Below are positions 8,161 to 16,458 of a stretch of DNA of 64,000 nt, piece after piece; position 1 is the first letter of the stretch; every line of letters starts with the position of its first letter. A program made the position numbers and the translations under genes. The notes beneath the pieces were generated by a model. It searched no databases, was not told the DNA's origin, and was given only the letters and a program-made list of their open reading frames with translations. The stretch is from assembly GCA_900314925.1 (NCBI GenBank), contig OMXC01000003.1, positions 62,001-126,000 on the forward strand, in the 5' to 3' direction. Origin of the DNA: an uncultured Bacteroidales bacterium (lineage in GTDB: Bacteria > Bacteroidota > Bacteroidia > Bacteroidales > P3).

Positions 8161-9239
8161 TGGGTAGGTATATTATAAAACGGCTTCTGTACGGGCTCCT
8201 GGTGCTTCTGGGAGTGGTCACTCTGGTCTTCTTCCTCTTCAACATCCTGCCCGGCGACCCGGCGCGCATGATGCTCGGCCAGCGCGCCGACCAGGAGAGC
8301 ATCGACATCATCAACCGCGACCTCGGGCGCGACAAGCCCGTAGGCTTGCAGTATCTCAACTATCTCAACGACCTTGTCCCCATCTCGGTGCACAACAACA
8401 GCGACAGCACAAGCTATTTCTACCTCTCCGGCGAGAAGTACGCCCCCTATGCCACGCTGCTGCGCCTGGGCTCCACCTCGTTGGTGCTCAAAGCGCCCTA
8501 CCTCAGGCGTAGCTACCAGAGCCAGCGCCGTGTGAGCGAGATTATCGGTGCGGCCTTCCCGCAGACGGCTCTCCTCGCCGTGGTGGCCATGCTCTTCGCT
8601 CTCGTCGTCGGCGTCTCGCTCGGTGTCGTCTCCGCCCTCCACAAGGACACATGGGTGGACCGTCTCACCCTCGTCCTCTCCACATTCGGCATGTCGTTGC
8701 CATCCTTCTTCGCCGCCATCCTCATCGCGTGGCTCTTCGCCTACGTCCTGGCCGGCTGGACGCACCTCAACATGTTCGGCAACCTGTACTCCGTCGACGA
8801 CTACGGCTGCGGCGAATACATTGACCTGAAGAATCTGATACTCCCCGCGCTGACGCTCGGCATACGCCCCTTGGCCACGCTCACGCAGCTCACCAAGAAC
8901 TCCATGCTCGAAGCCCTCTCGCAGGACTACATACGCACCGCCCGCGCCAAGGGTTTGAGCCGCCGCCGCGTCGTGGTGCGCCATGCGTTGCGCAACGCCC
9001 TCAACCCCGTGGTGACGTCGGCCAGCGGCTGGTTCGCCGGGCTCTTGGCGGGCGCCGTCTTTGTGGAGTATGTCTTCGACTGGAAGGGCATGGGCGTCGT
9101 CATTGTCGACGGACTGGAGAAGTACGACTTCCCCGTCGTCATGGGCACTATCCTCTTCATCTGCATCCTTCTGGTGCTCATCAACATTCTCACCGACATC
9201 CTCTACGCCCTTCTCGACCCGCGCGTGCGTCTCGGCTAA
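8160..9239 (+). CDS. DppB/OppB-type peptide ABC transporter permease
   Basis: A 359-residue inner-membrane protein. The N-terminus GRYIIKRLLYGLLVLLGVVTLVFFLFNILPGDPAR is the classic OppB/DppB start. The EAA cytoplasmic loop is clear near residue 260 (SQDYIRTARAKGLSRRRVV, then RHALRNALNPVVT), with five to six membrane segments. An insert between residues 65 and 115 looks soluble. No second permease, ATPase or binding protein is encoded nearby, so the partners must lie elsewhere. The start codon overlaps the tsaB stop. Confidence 0.92.
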   Translation: MGRYIIKRLLYGLLVLLGVVTLVFFLFNILPGDPARMMLGQRADQESIDIINRDLGRDKPVGLQYLNYLNDLVPISVHNNSDSTSYFYLSGEKYAPYATLLRLGSTSLVLKAPYLRRSYQSQRRVSEIIGAAFPQTALLAVVAMLFALVVGVSLGVVSALHKDTWVDRLTLVLSTFGMSLPSFFAAILIAWLFAYVLAGWTHLNMFGNLYSVDDYGCGEYIDLKNLILPALTLGIRPLATLTQLTKNSMLEALSQDYIRTARAKGLSRRRVVVRHALRNALNPVVTSASGWFAGLLAGAVFVEYVFDWKGMGVVIVDGLEKYDFPVVMGTILFICILLVLINILTDILYALLDPRVRLG

Positions 9240-9241
9240 AA

Positions 9242-9273
9242 AGAAAGAGGCCCCTGACGGAGCCTCTCTTTCT
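9242..9273. terminator. Bidirectional terminator between permease and pepD
   Basis: GAAAGAGGC pairs with GCCTCTCTTTC around a short loop between two convergent genes. The flanking A-rich and T-rich tracts can serve both strands. Confidence 0.7.
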
Positions 9274-9289
9274 GTGTGTCCCTGTTGCT

Positions 9290-10747
9290 TTATTTCTTAA
9301 CGGGGATTGCCTCGAGGACTGCCAGCAGGTAGTCGTAGAACTTCTTTGCACTCGGTATGTTGCAGCGCTCGTCGGGGCTGTGGGGGCTCTGCAGCGTCGG
9401 GCCGAAGCTGATCATCTCCATGTCGGGATACTTGCCGCCGAGCAGGCCGCACTCCAAGCCGGCGTGGATGGCCATCACGGCGGGCTCTTTCTTGTAGAGC
9501 TTCTTGTAGGTGGCCTTCATGGTCTTCAACAACTGGCTCTGCATGTTGGGCTTCCAGCCGGGATAGGCGCCGCTGAGCTGGCACTTGCCGCCTGCCAGTT
9601 CTGCCAGGCAGACCAGGCGCTCGGCGAGGGCTTCCTTGGCGGTGTCGACAGAGGAGCGCAGCAATGCGTAGACGACGAACTTCTTGCTGGCCGTGGTCTT
9701 GGCTATGGCCAGGTTCAGCGAGGTCTCCACAAGGCCTTCCATGTCCTTGCTCATGCGGATAACGCCGTTCGGGGCCACCATCATGAGGCTGATGATCTTC
9801 TGTGTGTCGGCCTCGGTGATGACGGTGGGGTTCATGCGCACCTTCTCGTATTTCATGAAGAAGTCGGGCTCCACGGCGGCGAGTTCTTTCTTCACCCAGC
9901 CTGCCACCTTGTCCCACTCCTTGAGGATGCACTCCACATGCTCCTTGGGCATGGCTATGACGGCCTCGGCGTCGCGCGGTATGGCGTTGCGCATGTTGCC
10001 GCCCTCAAGGCTGACGATGCGTATGCCGCACTCGGCCACCCAGCGCAGGTGGCGGAAGAGGAGCTTGTTGGCGTTGGCGCGGCCGGTGTTGATCTCCATG
10101 CCGCTGTGGCCGCCCTTGAGACCGCCGATGGTGATCTTGTAGGCTTCCATGCCCTTGGGGGCTTTCTCGGTGCTGTAGGGCAGGCTGATGGCAGCGTCGA
10201 TGCCGCCGGCGCAGCCCACGTAGAGCTCGCCCTCGGTCTCGCTGTCGAGGTTCAGCAGGTAGTCGCCGTGCAGCTCGCCCTTCTTCAGGCCGAAGGCACC
10301 GGTCATGCCCGTCTCCTCGTCGGTGGTGATGAGGGCCTCCAGGGGGCCGTGCTTGACGGTCTTGCTGGCGAAGACGGCCATGATGGCGGCCACGCCCATG
10401 CCGTCGTCGGCACCCAGCGTGGTGTCGCAGGCATACACCCAGTCGCCCACTATCTTGGTCTCTATCGGGTCTTTCTCAAAGTCGTGCTTCTTGCCGGCGC
10501 GTGCCTGCGGCACCATGTCCATGTGGGCCTGCAGCACCACGGGGTGCACCTTCTCCATGCCCTTGGTGGCGGGCTTGCTCATAATGACGTTGCCGACGCC
10601 GTCCACACGGCAGGCAATCTTGTTCTTCTTGGCCCAGTCCACCAGGAACTGGCGCACTTTCTCTTCGTGTTTTGAGGGGCGCGGCTGGCGCGTCAGGGCG
10701 TAGAAGTTACTCCACAACTCTTTGGGTTCAAGGTCTTTGATTGTCAT
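9290..10747 (-). CDS. pepD: Cytosol non-specific dipeptidase (aminoacyl-histidine dipeptidase, M20)
   Basis: A 485-residue protein, the same length as E. coli PepD. The di-zinc ligand motifs are present: QAHMDMVPQ (His75/Asp77), GADDGMGVAA, TTDEETGMTG (Glu144/145), LNLDSE, and the late SPHSPDERC. It hydrolyses a wide range of dipeptides in the cytosol. The chosen start (MTIKDLEPKELW) fits the family N-terminus and lies about 40 nt downstream of a good promoter; the open frame further upstream runs through that promoter. Confidence 0.96.
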   Translation of the reverse strand: MTIKDLEPKELWSNFYALTRQPRPSKHEEKVRQFLVDWAKKNKIACRVDGVGNVIMSKPATKGMEKVHPVVLQAHMDMVPQARAGKKHDFEKDPIETKIVGDWVYACDTTLGADDGMGVAAIMAVFASKTVKHGPLEALITTDEETGMTGAFGLKKGELHGDYLLNLDSETEGELYVGCAGGIDAAISLPYSTEKAPKGMEAYKITIGGLKGGHSGMEINTGRANANKLLFRHLRWVAECGIRIVSLEGGNMRNAIPRDAEAVIAMPKEHVECILKEWDKVAGWVKKELAAVEPDFFMKYEKVRMNPTVITEADTQKIISLMMVAPNGVIRMSKDMEGLVETSLNLAIAKTTASKKFVVYALLRSSVDTAKEALAERLVCLAELAGGKCQLSGAYPGWKPNMQSQLLKTMKATYKKLYKKEPAVMAIHAGLECGLLGGKYPDMEMISFGPTLQSPHSPDERCNIPSAKKFYDYLLAVLEAIPVKK

Positions 10748-10793
10748 AATGTATTTGTTTTTAGTTATTGTTGTTCTTGCTGAAAGGCGACTG

Positions 10794-10824
10794 CAAATAT
10801 ACACATTATTTCGCACCTGGCAAA
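10794..10824 (-). promoter_or_regulatory. Bacteroidetes-type promoter for pepD
   Basis: On the minus strand, TTTG (-33) and TATATTTG (-7) are separated by exactly 19 nt, matching the Bacteroidetes primary-sigma consensus. The start site would fall about 40 nt before the pepD ATG. Confidence 0.85.
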
Positions 10825-10847
10825 ATAATATGTCATTTTTCTGCCCA

Positions 10848-11408
10848 TCACACAAGGTCGAGGCGCTCCGTGTCGATGTGCATCATGATGGCCGTGGAGT
10901 GCTGATTGAGGTTTGTGTGTATCTGTATGCTGCGCCGAGAGGCTTTCGGCGGCAGGGCGTTCTCCTGGTTGTAGCGGTCCACGAGCAGGAAGTCGGCCAG
11001 CAGGTCGTCGCGCAGCGCCGCGTGCTCCGTGGCCAGCAGGTCGCCCTCGTCGGCGGGCAGCGGGTCGGTGAGGTCTTCGTAGAGGCGCTCCGCCTCGTCG
11101 GCGGCGCATTCCCCTTTGATGACGAGCATCTTGTTGTGCTCGCCCCAGGCGTCGCGCAGCTGCTCCGTGGCGGGTTTCTCCACGAGGTAGTAGCGCAGGT
11201 GGCTCACGCCGTCGGCGTAGGTGTAGAAAGGCCACTGCGCGCCGTCGAGCGGCATGTCGTCGATGCGCCGCAGGGCGTAGCCGTAGAGCCGGTTGAGGGT
11301 GTCGGCGAAGAGGTAGCCCGGCTGCGAGGTGCGGAAGAGCAGCTGCGCCACGTCGTCCAGCGGCTCGTCGTCGTCGATGTCGAGGGTGATTATGTTCTTT
11401 TTCTTCAT
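10848..11408 (-). CDS. Uncharacterised protein downstream of a radical SAM gene
   Basis: This 186-residue soluble, acidic protein is not recognised. It opens MKKKNIITLDIDDDEPLDDV. It has no signal peptide, membrane segment or metal motif, and ends in a polar tail. Its ATG directly abuts the radical SAM stop codon (TAG then ATG), so the two are almost certainly expressed together. It could assist or be a substrate of that enzyme, but nothing in the sequence shows this. Confidence 0.75.
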   Translation of the reverse strand: MKKKNIITLDIDDDEPLDDVAQLLFRTSQPGYLFADTLNRLYGYALRRIDDMPLDGAQWPFYTYADGVSHLRYYLVEKPATEQLRDAWGEHNKMLVIKGECAADEAERLYEDLTDPLPADEGDLLATEHAALRDDLLADFLLVDRYNQENALPPKASRRSIQIHTNLNQHSTAIMMHIDTERLDLV

Positions 11409-12344
11409 CTATTCAAAGGGGTTGTCCTTGCGGTCGAAGTCCGGGCGGTAGTTGTCGCGGGCCTCCAGCTCCTGCACCCATCCTTCGGTGAAGCCCAGCG
11501 CTGCGGCGCGGTCGGTCACCGTGGCGTATTCCTCCGCCGTCAGCGTGCGGTCCAGCGGTGCCGGAAGGCCCTGGCGCGGCGGGAAGTACTGGGCCATGAG
11601 CGAGAGGTGCAGCGTGAAGGGGTTGAAGTGGTCCGCCAGCCATTCGAGACATTGCAGCGAGTTGTCCGTGGCCCCTGGCAGCACCAGGTGGCGCACTATC
11701 ATGCCGCGGTAGGCGCGCCCCTCGTCGTCCACCATCAGGCCCCCGCCCACCTGCCTTTTCATCTCCCTGAGCGCCGCCGCCGCCACCTCGGGGTAGTCCG
11801 CCGCGTGGCTGTAGCGTGCCGCAAGGGCGCCGTCCATGTACTTGAGGTCGGGCAGGTAGACGTCCACCAGCCCTTCGAGGCTCCGCAGGGTCTCCACGCT
11901 CTCGTAGCCGCCGCTGTTGTACACCACCGTTGGCGTGAAGCCGCGCCGGTGCAGCTCCTCCACAAGCGCCGCCAAGCGGTCGGCATAGTGTGCGGCGGTG
12001 ACGAGCCCCAGCATGGGCTGGCTCTGGGCGGGCAGCTGCGCGAACTGTGAGGCTATCCTGTCGGCGAGAGATGCTGCCGTATGCCGCTCGCCGCTCCCCT
12101 CGCGGCCGCTGATCTGCCAGTTCTGGCAGTAGATGCACTGCAGGTTGCAGTGGGCGAAGAAGACGTTGACGATGGGGTTCAGCGGAGGCTCTTCGCCGCG
12201 GTGCACGCACACCGTGGCCACCTCCAAGTCCTCCGGGGCGCCGCAGAAACCCTGCGCCGCAGCCCTCAGTGCGCCGCATCGCCGCGGGCACAGCGTGCAG
12301 CGTCCGGTGATTGGTGAGCCGTGTTCAGCGTCCTCGTAACTCAT
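11409..12344 (-). CDS. PflX-like radical SAM protein
   Basis: A 311-residue protein. The radical SAM cluster motif CNLQCIYC (Cys66, Cys70, Cys73) binds the catalytic 4Fe-4S cluster. An N-terminal cysteine group (CTLCPRRC, then FCG; Cys16, 19, 23, 34) is typical of the PflX/YjjW-like group annotated as putative pyruvate formate-lyase activating enzymes. No glycyl-radical enzyme gene is nearby, so the true partner is unknown. The ATG is part of the first unit of an AACTCAT array that fills the gap to the next gene. Confidence 0.88.
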   Translation of the reverse strand: MSYEDAEHGSPITGRCTLCPRRCGALRAAAQGFCGAPEDLEVATVCVHRGEEPPLNPIVNVFFAHCNLQCIYCQNWQISGREGSGERHTAASLADRIASQFAQLPAQSQPMLGLVTAAHYADRLAALVEELHRRGFTPTVVYNSGGYESVETLRSLEGLVDVYLPDLKYMDGALAARYSHAADYPEVAAAALREMKRQVGGGLMVDDEGRAYRGMIVRHLVLPGATDNSLQCLEWLADHFNPFTLHLSLMAQYFPPRQGLPAPLDRTLTAEEYATVTDRAAALGFTEGWVQELEARDNYRPDFDRKDNPFE

Positions 12345-12372
12345 AACTCAAAACTCATAACTCTTAACTAAG
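12338..12372. repeat. 7-bp AACTCAT array carrying a start codon
   Basis: Five 7-bp units (AACTCAT, AACTCAA, AACTCAT, AACTCTT, AACTAAG) run from inside the first codons of the radical SAM gene to 1 nt before the stop of the small lipoprotein gene. The first unit, read on the minus strand as ATGAGTT, supplies the radical SAM start codon. Confidence 0.8.
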
Positions 12373-12373
12373 C

Positions 12374-12595
12374 TCAGTCCCAGTCGCACACCGAGTAGTA
12401 GCTCACCATCGGGTCGTAAGTGCCGTCGTTGTACATGTATTTCATCGACTGACAGGTGCCGTCGTGTGCTTTCACCTCCTCGGCGGTGAAGGTGTGGCTC
12501 GTGCCGTTGTTCTTGATGCAGGTGCACGTCTTGCGGCAGCCTGTCAGGCACATCAAGCCCGCCAAGGTCACAAGCAGCGTGAAACATCTCGTCAT
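12374..12595 (-). CDS. Small cysteine-rich lipoprotein of unknown function
   Basis: A 73-residue protein. MTRCFTLLVTLAGLMCLTGC is a lipoprotein signal with lipobox LTGC, leaving about 54 residues with further cysteines (CRKTCTCIKN, DGTCQSM, SVCDWD). An ATG 13 codons upstream is possible but would add charged residues before the signal, so the internal start is preferred. It is small but has a convincing export signal. The family is not recognised. Confidence 0.7.
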   Translation of the reverse strand: MTRCFTLLVTLAGLMCLTGCRKTCTCIKNNGTSHTFTAEEVKAHDGTCQSMKYMYNDGTYDPMVSYYSVCDWD

Positions 12596-12670
12596 CTTTC
12601 TTTGTCTAACATGAATTCCCATAGTCTTTAACATGAATTCCCGTAAATGCCCATGAATATTCTTGAATGG
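12596..12670. other. Short gap with degenerate CATGAATTC repeats
   Basis: CATGAATTC occurs twice, along with related 9-bp pieces (CATGAATAT, CTTGAATGG), between two minus-strand genes. No promoter match was seen. A similar AATTTGTGG / CAATTCGTG pattern fills 13133-13165. Confidence 0.5.
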
Positions 12671-13114
12671 TTATTCGTCGTTGTCTGTCTCCAGCAAGTT
12701 CATCTCTCTGTCCGCAAGAAAACACTCGTTTGCCTCCTCGACATAGACATAACGCTCACCCTCCAGCCGCCGGCTGCCGAAGTTGATAAGCAACCCCACA
12801 GGCTTTTTCGTGAGCCGCAGGTAGTTGAAAAGCTGTGCCCTGTGGGCAGGAATAAGCTCCACCACGGATTTCAGTTCCACGCAAACATCGCCCAGAACCA
12901 TATCCATACGGTATTTCTTCTCCAGCTTGTGCGACTTGTAGTGGCATTCTATCTCTTTCTCAAGCTCGTTGTCAATCCCCCTGTCGCACAGCTCTATGTG
13001 CAAAGCCTCGGCATAGATGCCTTCCAAAAGCCCGTGCCCCAAGGTCCTGTGTACCTCCATGGCGGCGCCTATAATGTCATAGACAATCGGTTTGTATTGG
13101 CTGAAACAGTACAT
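12671..13114 (-). CDS. GxxExxY protein
   Basis: A 147-residue member of the GxxExxY family, a small group related to the PD-(D/E)XK nuclease fold. The naming motif is GLLEGIYAEAL. The nuclease-like core is visible as YRMDMVLGDVCVELKSV (Asp, then Glu-x-Lys), followed by QLFNYLRLTKKPVGLLINFG. Its biological role is not established. It stands alone between a lipoprotein gene and the flippase gene and has its own degenerate repeats on either side. Confidence 0.92.
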   Translation of the reverse strand: MYCFSQYKPIVYDIIGAAMEVHRTLGHGLLEGIYAEALHIELCDRGIDNELEKEIECHYKSHKLEKKYRMDMVLGDVCVELKSVVELIPAHRAQLFNYLRLTKKPVGLLINFGSRRLEGERYVYVEEANECFLADREMNLLETDNDE

Positions 13115-13172
13115 TTATGGAAAGCGTATTTATGATAATTTGTGGCTTTTTGTGGCAATTCGTGTGAGAAGG

Positions 13173-14657
13173 TTATTTCCGTGCGGTGAATTTATGCAGC
13201 ACCGAGCGTAGCAGCGCCCGCTCGCCGTAGGCCACGGCGGCCACGTAGACCAGCAACAGCAGGGTGTTCCATGCCAGGCGCAGCCACAGTGCCTCGGGGT
13301 GCACCACCACCGTGAGGGCGTAGAGTACATGCGCCAGCAATATGTAGCCGAGGATGGTCCACACGGGGTAGGGCACAGGGTTCTTCCGCTGCCCTATGAA
13401 GTAGCTCATCAGCACGCACACGCCGTAGCCCGCCAGGCCGCCCCAGGCGCAGGCCATATAGCCCACCCGCGGCACGAAGATCACGTTCACCGCCACCAGC
13501 ACGGCGCAGCCCACGGCGCTCATCACGGCGCCCCACCACGTCTGCCCGCTCAGCTTGTACCAGAAGCTCAGGTTGAAATAGATACCCATCAGTATCTCCG
13601 CCATCATCACCACCGGCACCGCCGGCAGCGCCTCCCAGTAGTCGGGGCTCACCAGGTAGCGGAACACATCCATATAGCACATCACCGCCAGGAACGCCAG
13701 CAGCGTGAACATGACGAAATACTTGGTGGCCTGCGCCTGCGTCTCCTTGCTCTGCTTGTCGCGCTGGCCGCTGAAGACGAAGGGTTCGTAGGCGTAGCGG
13801 AAGGCCTGTGTGATGATGGCCATGATCATCGCTATCTTCACGCAGGCACCGTAGAGGCCCAGCTGCACGCGTCCCTCGCCACCAGGCAGCAGCACCGGCA
13901 GCAGTATCTTGTCGGCCACCTGGTTGAAGATGCCCACCACCCCGAAGAGCAGCAGCGGCCACGCGTACTTCAGCATCTGCCTCAGCAGGCCACGGTCGAA
14001 GAGCACCGGCCGGTAGTCGCGCAGCTCGCCCACGAAGCCCAGTGTTACCAGCGCCGTGCACAGCAGGTTGATATAGAAGATGTAGCCCACATTGTCAGCC
14101 TCGCTGTACCAGCCCATCCACGCCCGGTCGGCCCACTGCGGCGCCACGACGAAGACAAACAGGTTCAGCGCCAGGCTGGCCACTATGAAGCCCAGCTTAA
14201 GCCCCGCGAAGTGCCACGCCTTCCCCTTCTGGCGCAGCCGCGCGAAGAGGATGGCCTGGAAAGCGTCCAGCGCCACCACGCAGGCCATCACCCTCAGGTA
14301 CTCCGGGTGGTCGGCGTAGCCCATGACGCCGCTTATGGGGCCTATGAACGTCATCACCAGCGCCACAAACACCAGCGCCACCGTGCCCACGGCCGTCAGC
14401 GCCGTGCTGTACACGCGCCGCTCGTCGCCGCCGGCCCGGTTGGCGAAATAGAAATAGGTCGTCTCCATGCCGAAGGTCAGTATCACCAGCAGCAGCGCCG
14501 TGTAGGCGTAGACGTTGGTCACCACCCCGTAGCCGCCCGAGGCCGCCGTGATGTGGTAAGTGTATACTGGGACAAGCAGATAGTTCAAAAATCTGCCAAC
14601 GATGCTGCTCAGGCCGTAGACCACCGAGTCTGACAAAAGTTTTTTAAGCGATGCCAT
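13173..14657 (-). CDS. Wzx-like polysaccharide flippase (MOP superfamily)
   Basis: A 494-residue polytopic membrane protein with 12-14 hydrophobic segments. It opens with the family-typical LLSDSVVYGLSSIVGRFLNYLLVP. It also has TYHITAASGGYGVVTNVYAYTALL and a conserved mid-protein charged stretch (YAYEPFVFSGQRDKQSKET). It is predicted to flip undecaprenyl-linked glycan units across the inner membrane. No glycan synthesis genes adjoin it; glycosyltransferases occur at 28.9, 34.4, 47.9 and 56.6 kb. Confidence 0.92.
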   Translation of the reverse strand: MASLKKLLSDSVVYGLSSIVGRFLNYLLVPVYTYHITAASGGYGVVTNVYAYTALLLVILTFGMETTYFYFANRAGGDERRVYSTALTAVGTVALVFVALVMTFIGPISGVMGYADHPEYLRVMACVVALDAFQAILFARLRQKGKAWHFAGLKLGFIVASLALNLFVFVVAPQWADRAWMGWYSEADNVGYIFYINLLCTALVTLGFVGELRDYRPVLFDRGLLRQMLKYAWPLLLFGVVGIFNQVADKILLPVLLPGGEGRVQLGLYGACVKIAMIMAIITQAFRYAYEPFVFSGQRDKQSKETQAQATKYFVMFTLLAFLAVMCYMDVFRYLVSPDYWEALPAVPVVMMAEILMGIYFNLSFWYKLSGQTWWGAVMSAVGCAVLVAVNVIFVPRVGYMACAWGGLAGYGVCVLMSYFIGQRKNPVPYPVWTILGYILLAHVLYALTVVVHPEALWLRLAWNTLLLLVYVAAVAYGERALLRSVLHKFTARK

Positions 14658-15046
14658 AATGCTACATATAACGCCGGAGCGGCTCTAAAATTGTACCGCG
14701 CGCCGCATATTTATGCCTTTGTCGGCGGCTGTGCGTGTATGTCTCTGTATATCAGTTATCTCTATTTTTACGTTGCGCCATGCCTCCTACCGCTCCCCTT
14801 CGGACCCGGTACGGAGTCCCTACGGCCGTTCTTCAGTAGTTCTTCAGTAGTTCTTCAGTAGTTCTTCAGTGTGGCACTGAAATACTACTGAAGAACTACT
14901 GAAGAACGGCCGTACCGGGTCCGTAGGGACTCCGTACCGGGTCCGGGTGAGGGGAGGGGGGCAAGGGAGTCGGAAAAAGGGGCGGAACAAAAGGGCCGTA
15001 CAATAAATATGGCGAGGTGGCGTTATAAGGGTAAAAGAGTAACAAA
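14658..15046. other. Divergent intergenic region between flippase and GH20-like genes
   Basis: This 389-nt gap contains a large 11-bp-module palindrome (14790-14958) flanked by about 130 nt on the flippase side and 90 nt on the other. No reading frame with a family match and no TAnnTTTG promoter was found, though two divergent promoters are expected here. Confidence 0.7.
14790..14958. repeat. 11-bp-module palindromic element with TTCTTCAGTAG core
   Basis: The left arm reads ACCCGGTACGG, AGTCCCTACGG, CCG, then three TTCTTCAGTAG units and a shortened fourth. After the spacer TGG the modules return inverted (CTACTGAAGAA units, then CCGTACCGGGT, CCGTAGGGACT, CCGTACCGGGT). The right arm carries one extra ACCCGGTACGG-equivalent. 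The paired arms could form a stem of about 50 bp or more. Confidence 0.9.
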
Positions 15047-16408
15047 ATGAAGAGAAAAAGAGTACTCCTGTCGGCGGTTGCCGCGCTGGTGCTGCTGGCG
15101 TTGTCGGCCTGCGGCCGCAGCGCCACGGTGACCGAGCTCAGCGTGGTGCCTGAGCCTGTGTTCATGGTGCAGAAGGAAGGGTCGTACACGCTGCACTCCA
15201 GCATCAAGTTGAGCGTTACGGGCATCGGGCAGAATTCGCCGACGCTCAAGTATGTGACCAAGGCGTTACGCAGCGCGCGCTTCAGGCCGTCGCTGGTGTC
15301 GGCGTCGCAGGACAGCGACGTGGAGCTGGTGCTCAACGACACGCTGAACCCCGAGCTCGGCGACGAGGGCTACCTGCTGGAGGTGCGCAGCGGCGGCATT
15401 CGCCTCTCGGCCAACAGCGGCGCGGGGCTGCTCTACGGCTGCCAGACGCTGCTGCAGATGCTGCCCGCCGACGTGACGCGGGTGTCATACGCCACGGTGT
15501 CGCTGCCCGAGTGCACCATACTGGACCATCCGTGCTACGGCTGGCGCGGCGTGGCTGTCGACGACAGCTGCGGCGTGCTGGGGGCCAAGTTCATGCGGCG
15601 CCTGGTCGACGCCATGTCGCTCTACAAGCTCAACCGCCTGCGTCTGCGTCCGCCTGCCGACGCCGACTCCGAGGACGTGGCCGGGGTGGTGGAGTATGCG
15701 GCGTCGCGCAATGTCGCCGTCGAGGTGATGGACTCCTGCGGCTGGGCCATGGAGACGGACACCGTGTTCTGCGTCAACGGCTTCTATGAGGGTCTGGAGC
15801 GTGCGCGCGAGGGTTGCGTGGTGGTGATGTCGCCGTCAGACTACTGCTCCTACAACCGCTACCAGGCCGACGCCCGCTACCAGCCCGCTGCCGACGCTGG
15901 GGTGGTGACGCTGTCGCGCGTCTATGGCTTCAAGCCTGTGCCCGAGGGCACGGCAGCCCGTCTGGCCGAGATGGTCGCCGGCGCCTGCGGCCGCTACACG
16001 GCGAAGACCGGGAGCGACGCCCGCGGCGCCGAGTACATGCTGCTGCCGCGCATGCTGGCCTTGGCCGAGGTGCTGTGGTCGCCCGCCGAGGTGCGCGACT
16101 GGGGCCGCTTCCGCCGCAAGGTGGAAGTCCAGAAAGACCGTCTGGCAGCGCACGGATACAGCTACTGCGAAGGCTCCTTCACGCCGCTCTTCGCCGCCAG
16201 ACGGGTCGACGAGACGACAATGAACATAGAGGTGAGCACCGAGGTGCCAAACACTTATATCTTCTACACCACCGACGGCTCCACGCCGACGCGCGAGAGT
16301 GCCGTCTACATAGGTCCGGTGAACCTGCAGCGCGGCACGCACATCAAGCTCCTGCCCGTCTACAAGGGTGTGGACAGGGATTCGGTGTACGAGTTTGTCA
16401 TCAAGTGA
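15047..16408 (+). CDS. GH20-like lipoprotein, degenerate and probably non-catalytic
   Basis: A 453-residue protein with lipobox LSAC. The N-terminal GH20b-type domain occupies about residues 28-160, and a partial GH20 barrel starts at YGWRGVAVDD (~163). The family's MSPSDYCSYNRYQ, RVYGFKPVPEG and EYMLLPRMLALAEVLWSP segments are well kept. A C-terminal chitobiase-type domain (YIFYTTDGSTPT) closes the protein. Between YKLNRL (~193) and the MSP segment (~258) only about 65 residues remain. The H-x-G-G-D-E catalytic pair and the W/H substrate residues of beta-hexosaminidases are missing. It may bind rather than cleave GlcNAc glycans. Confidence 0.82.
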   Translation: MKRKRVLLSAVAALVLLALSACGRSATVTELSVVPEPVFMVQKEGSYTLHSSIKLSVTGIGQNSPTLKYVTKALRSARFRPSLVSASQDSDVELVLNDTLNPELGDEGYLLEVRSGGIRLSANSGAGLLYGCQTLLQMLPADVTRVSYATVSLPECTILDHPCYGWRGVAVDDSCGVLGAKFMRRLVDAMSLYKLNRLRLRPPADADSEDVAGVVEYAASRNVAVEVMDSCGWAMETDTVFCVNGFYEGLERAREGCVVVMSPSDYCSYNRYQADARYQPAADAGVVTLSRVYGFKPVPEGTAARLAEMVAGACGRYTAKTGSDARGAEYMLLPRMLALAEVLWSPAEVRDWGRFRRKVEVQKDRLAAHGYSYCEGSFTPLFAARRVDETTMNIEVSTEVPNTYIFYTTDGSTPTRESAVYIGPVNLQRGTHIKLLPVYKGVDRDSVYEFVIK

Positions 16409-16419
16409 CCAATATTTTT

Positions 16420-16450
16420 TTTGCCATGTCGGGGAAAATGTGTAATTTTG
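16420..16450 (+). promoter_or_regulatory. Bacteroidetes-type promoter for dnaG
   Basis: TTTG at 16420-16423 and TAATTTTG at 16443-16450 are separated by 19 nt, the ideal spacing. The dnaG ATG begins only 9 nt after the -7 box, so the transcript should have almost no 5' leader. Confidence 0.87.
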
Positions 16451-16458
16451 CAGCCTGA

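Noticed and set aside
9380-10675. Open frame of 431 codons on the plus strand opposite pepD
   Set aside because: Low-complexity antisense shadow of a well-supported M20 peptidase gene.
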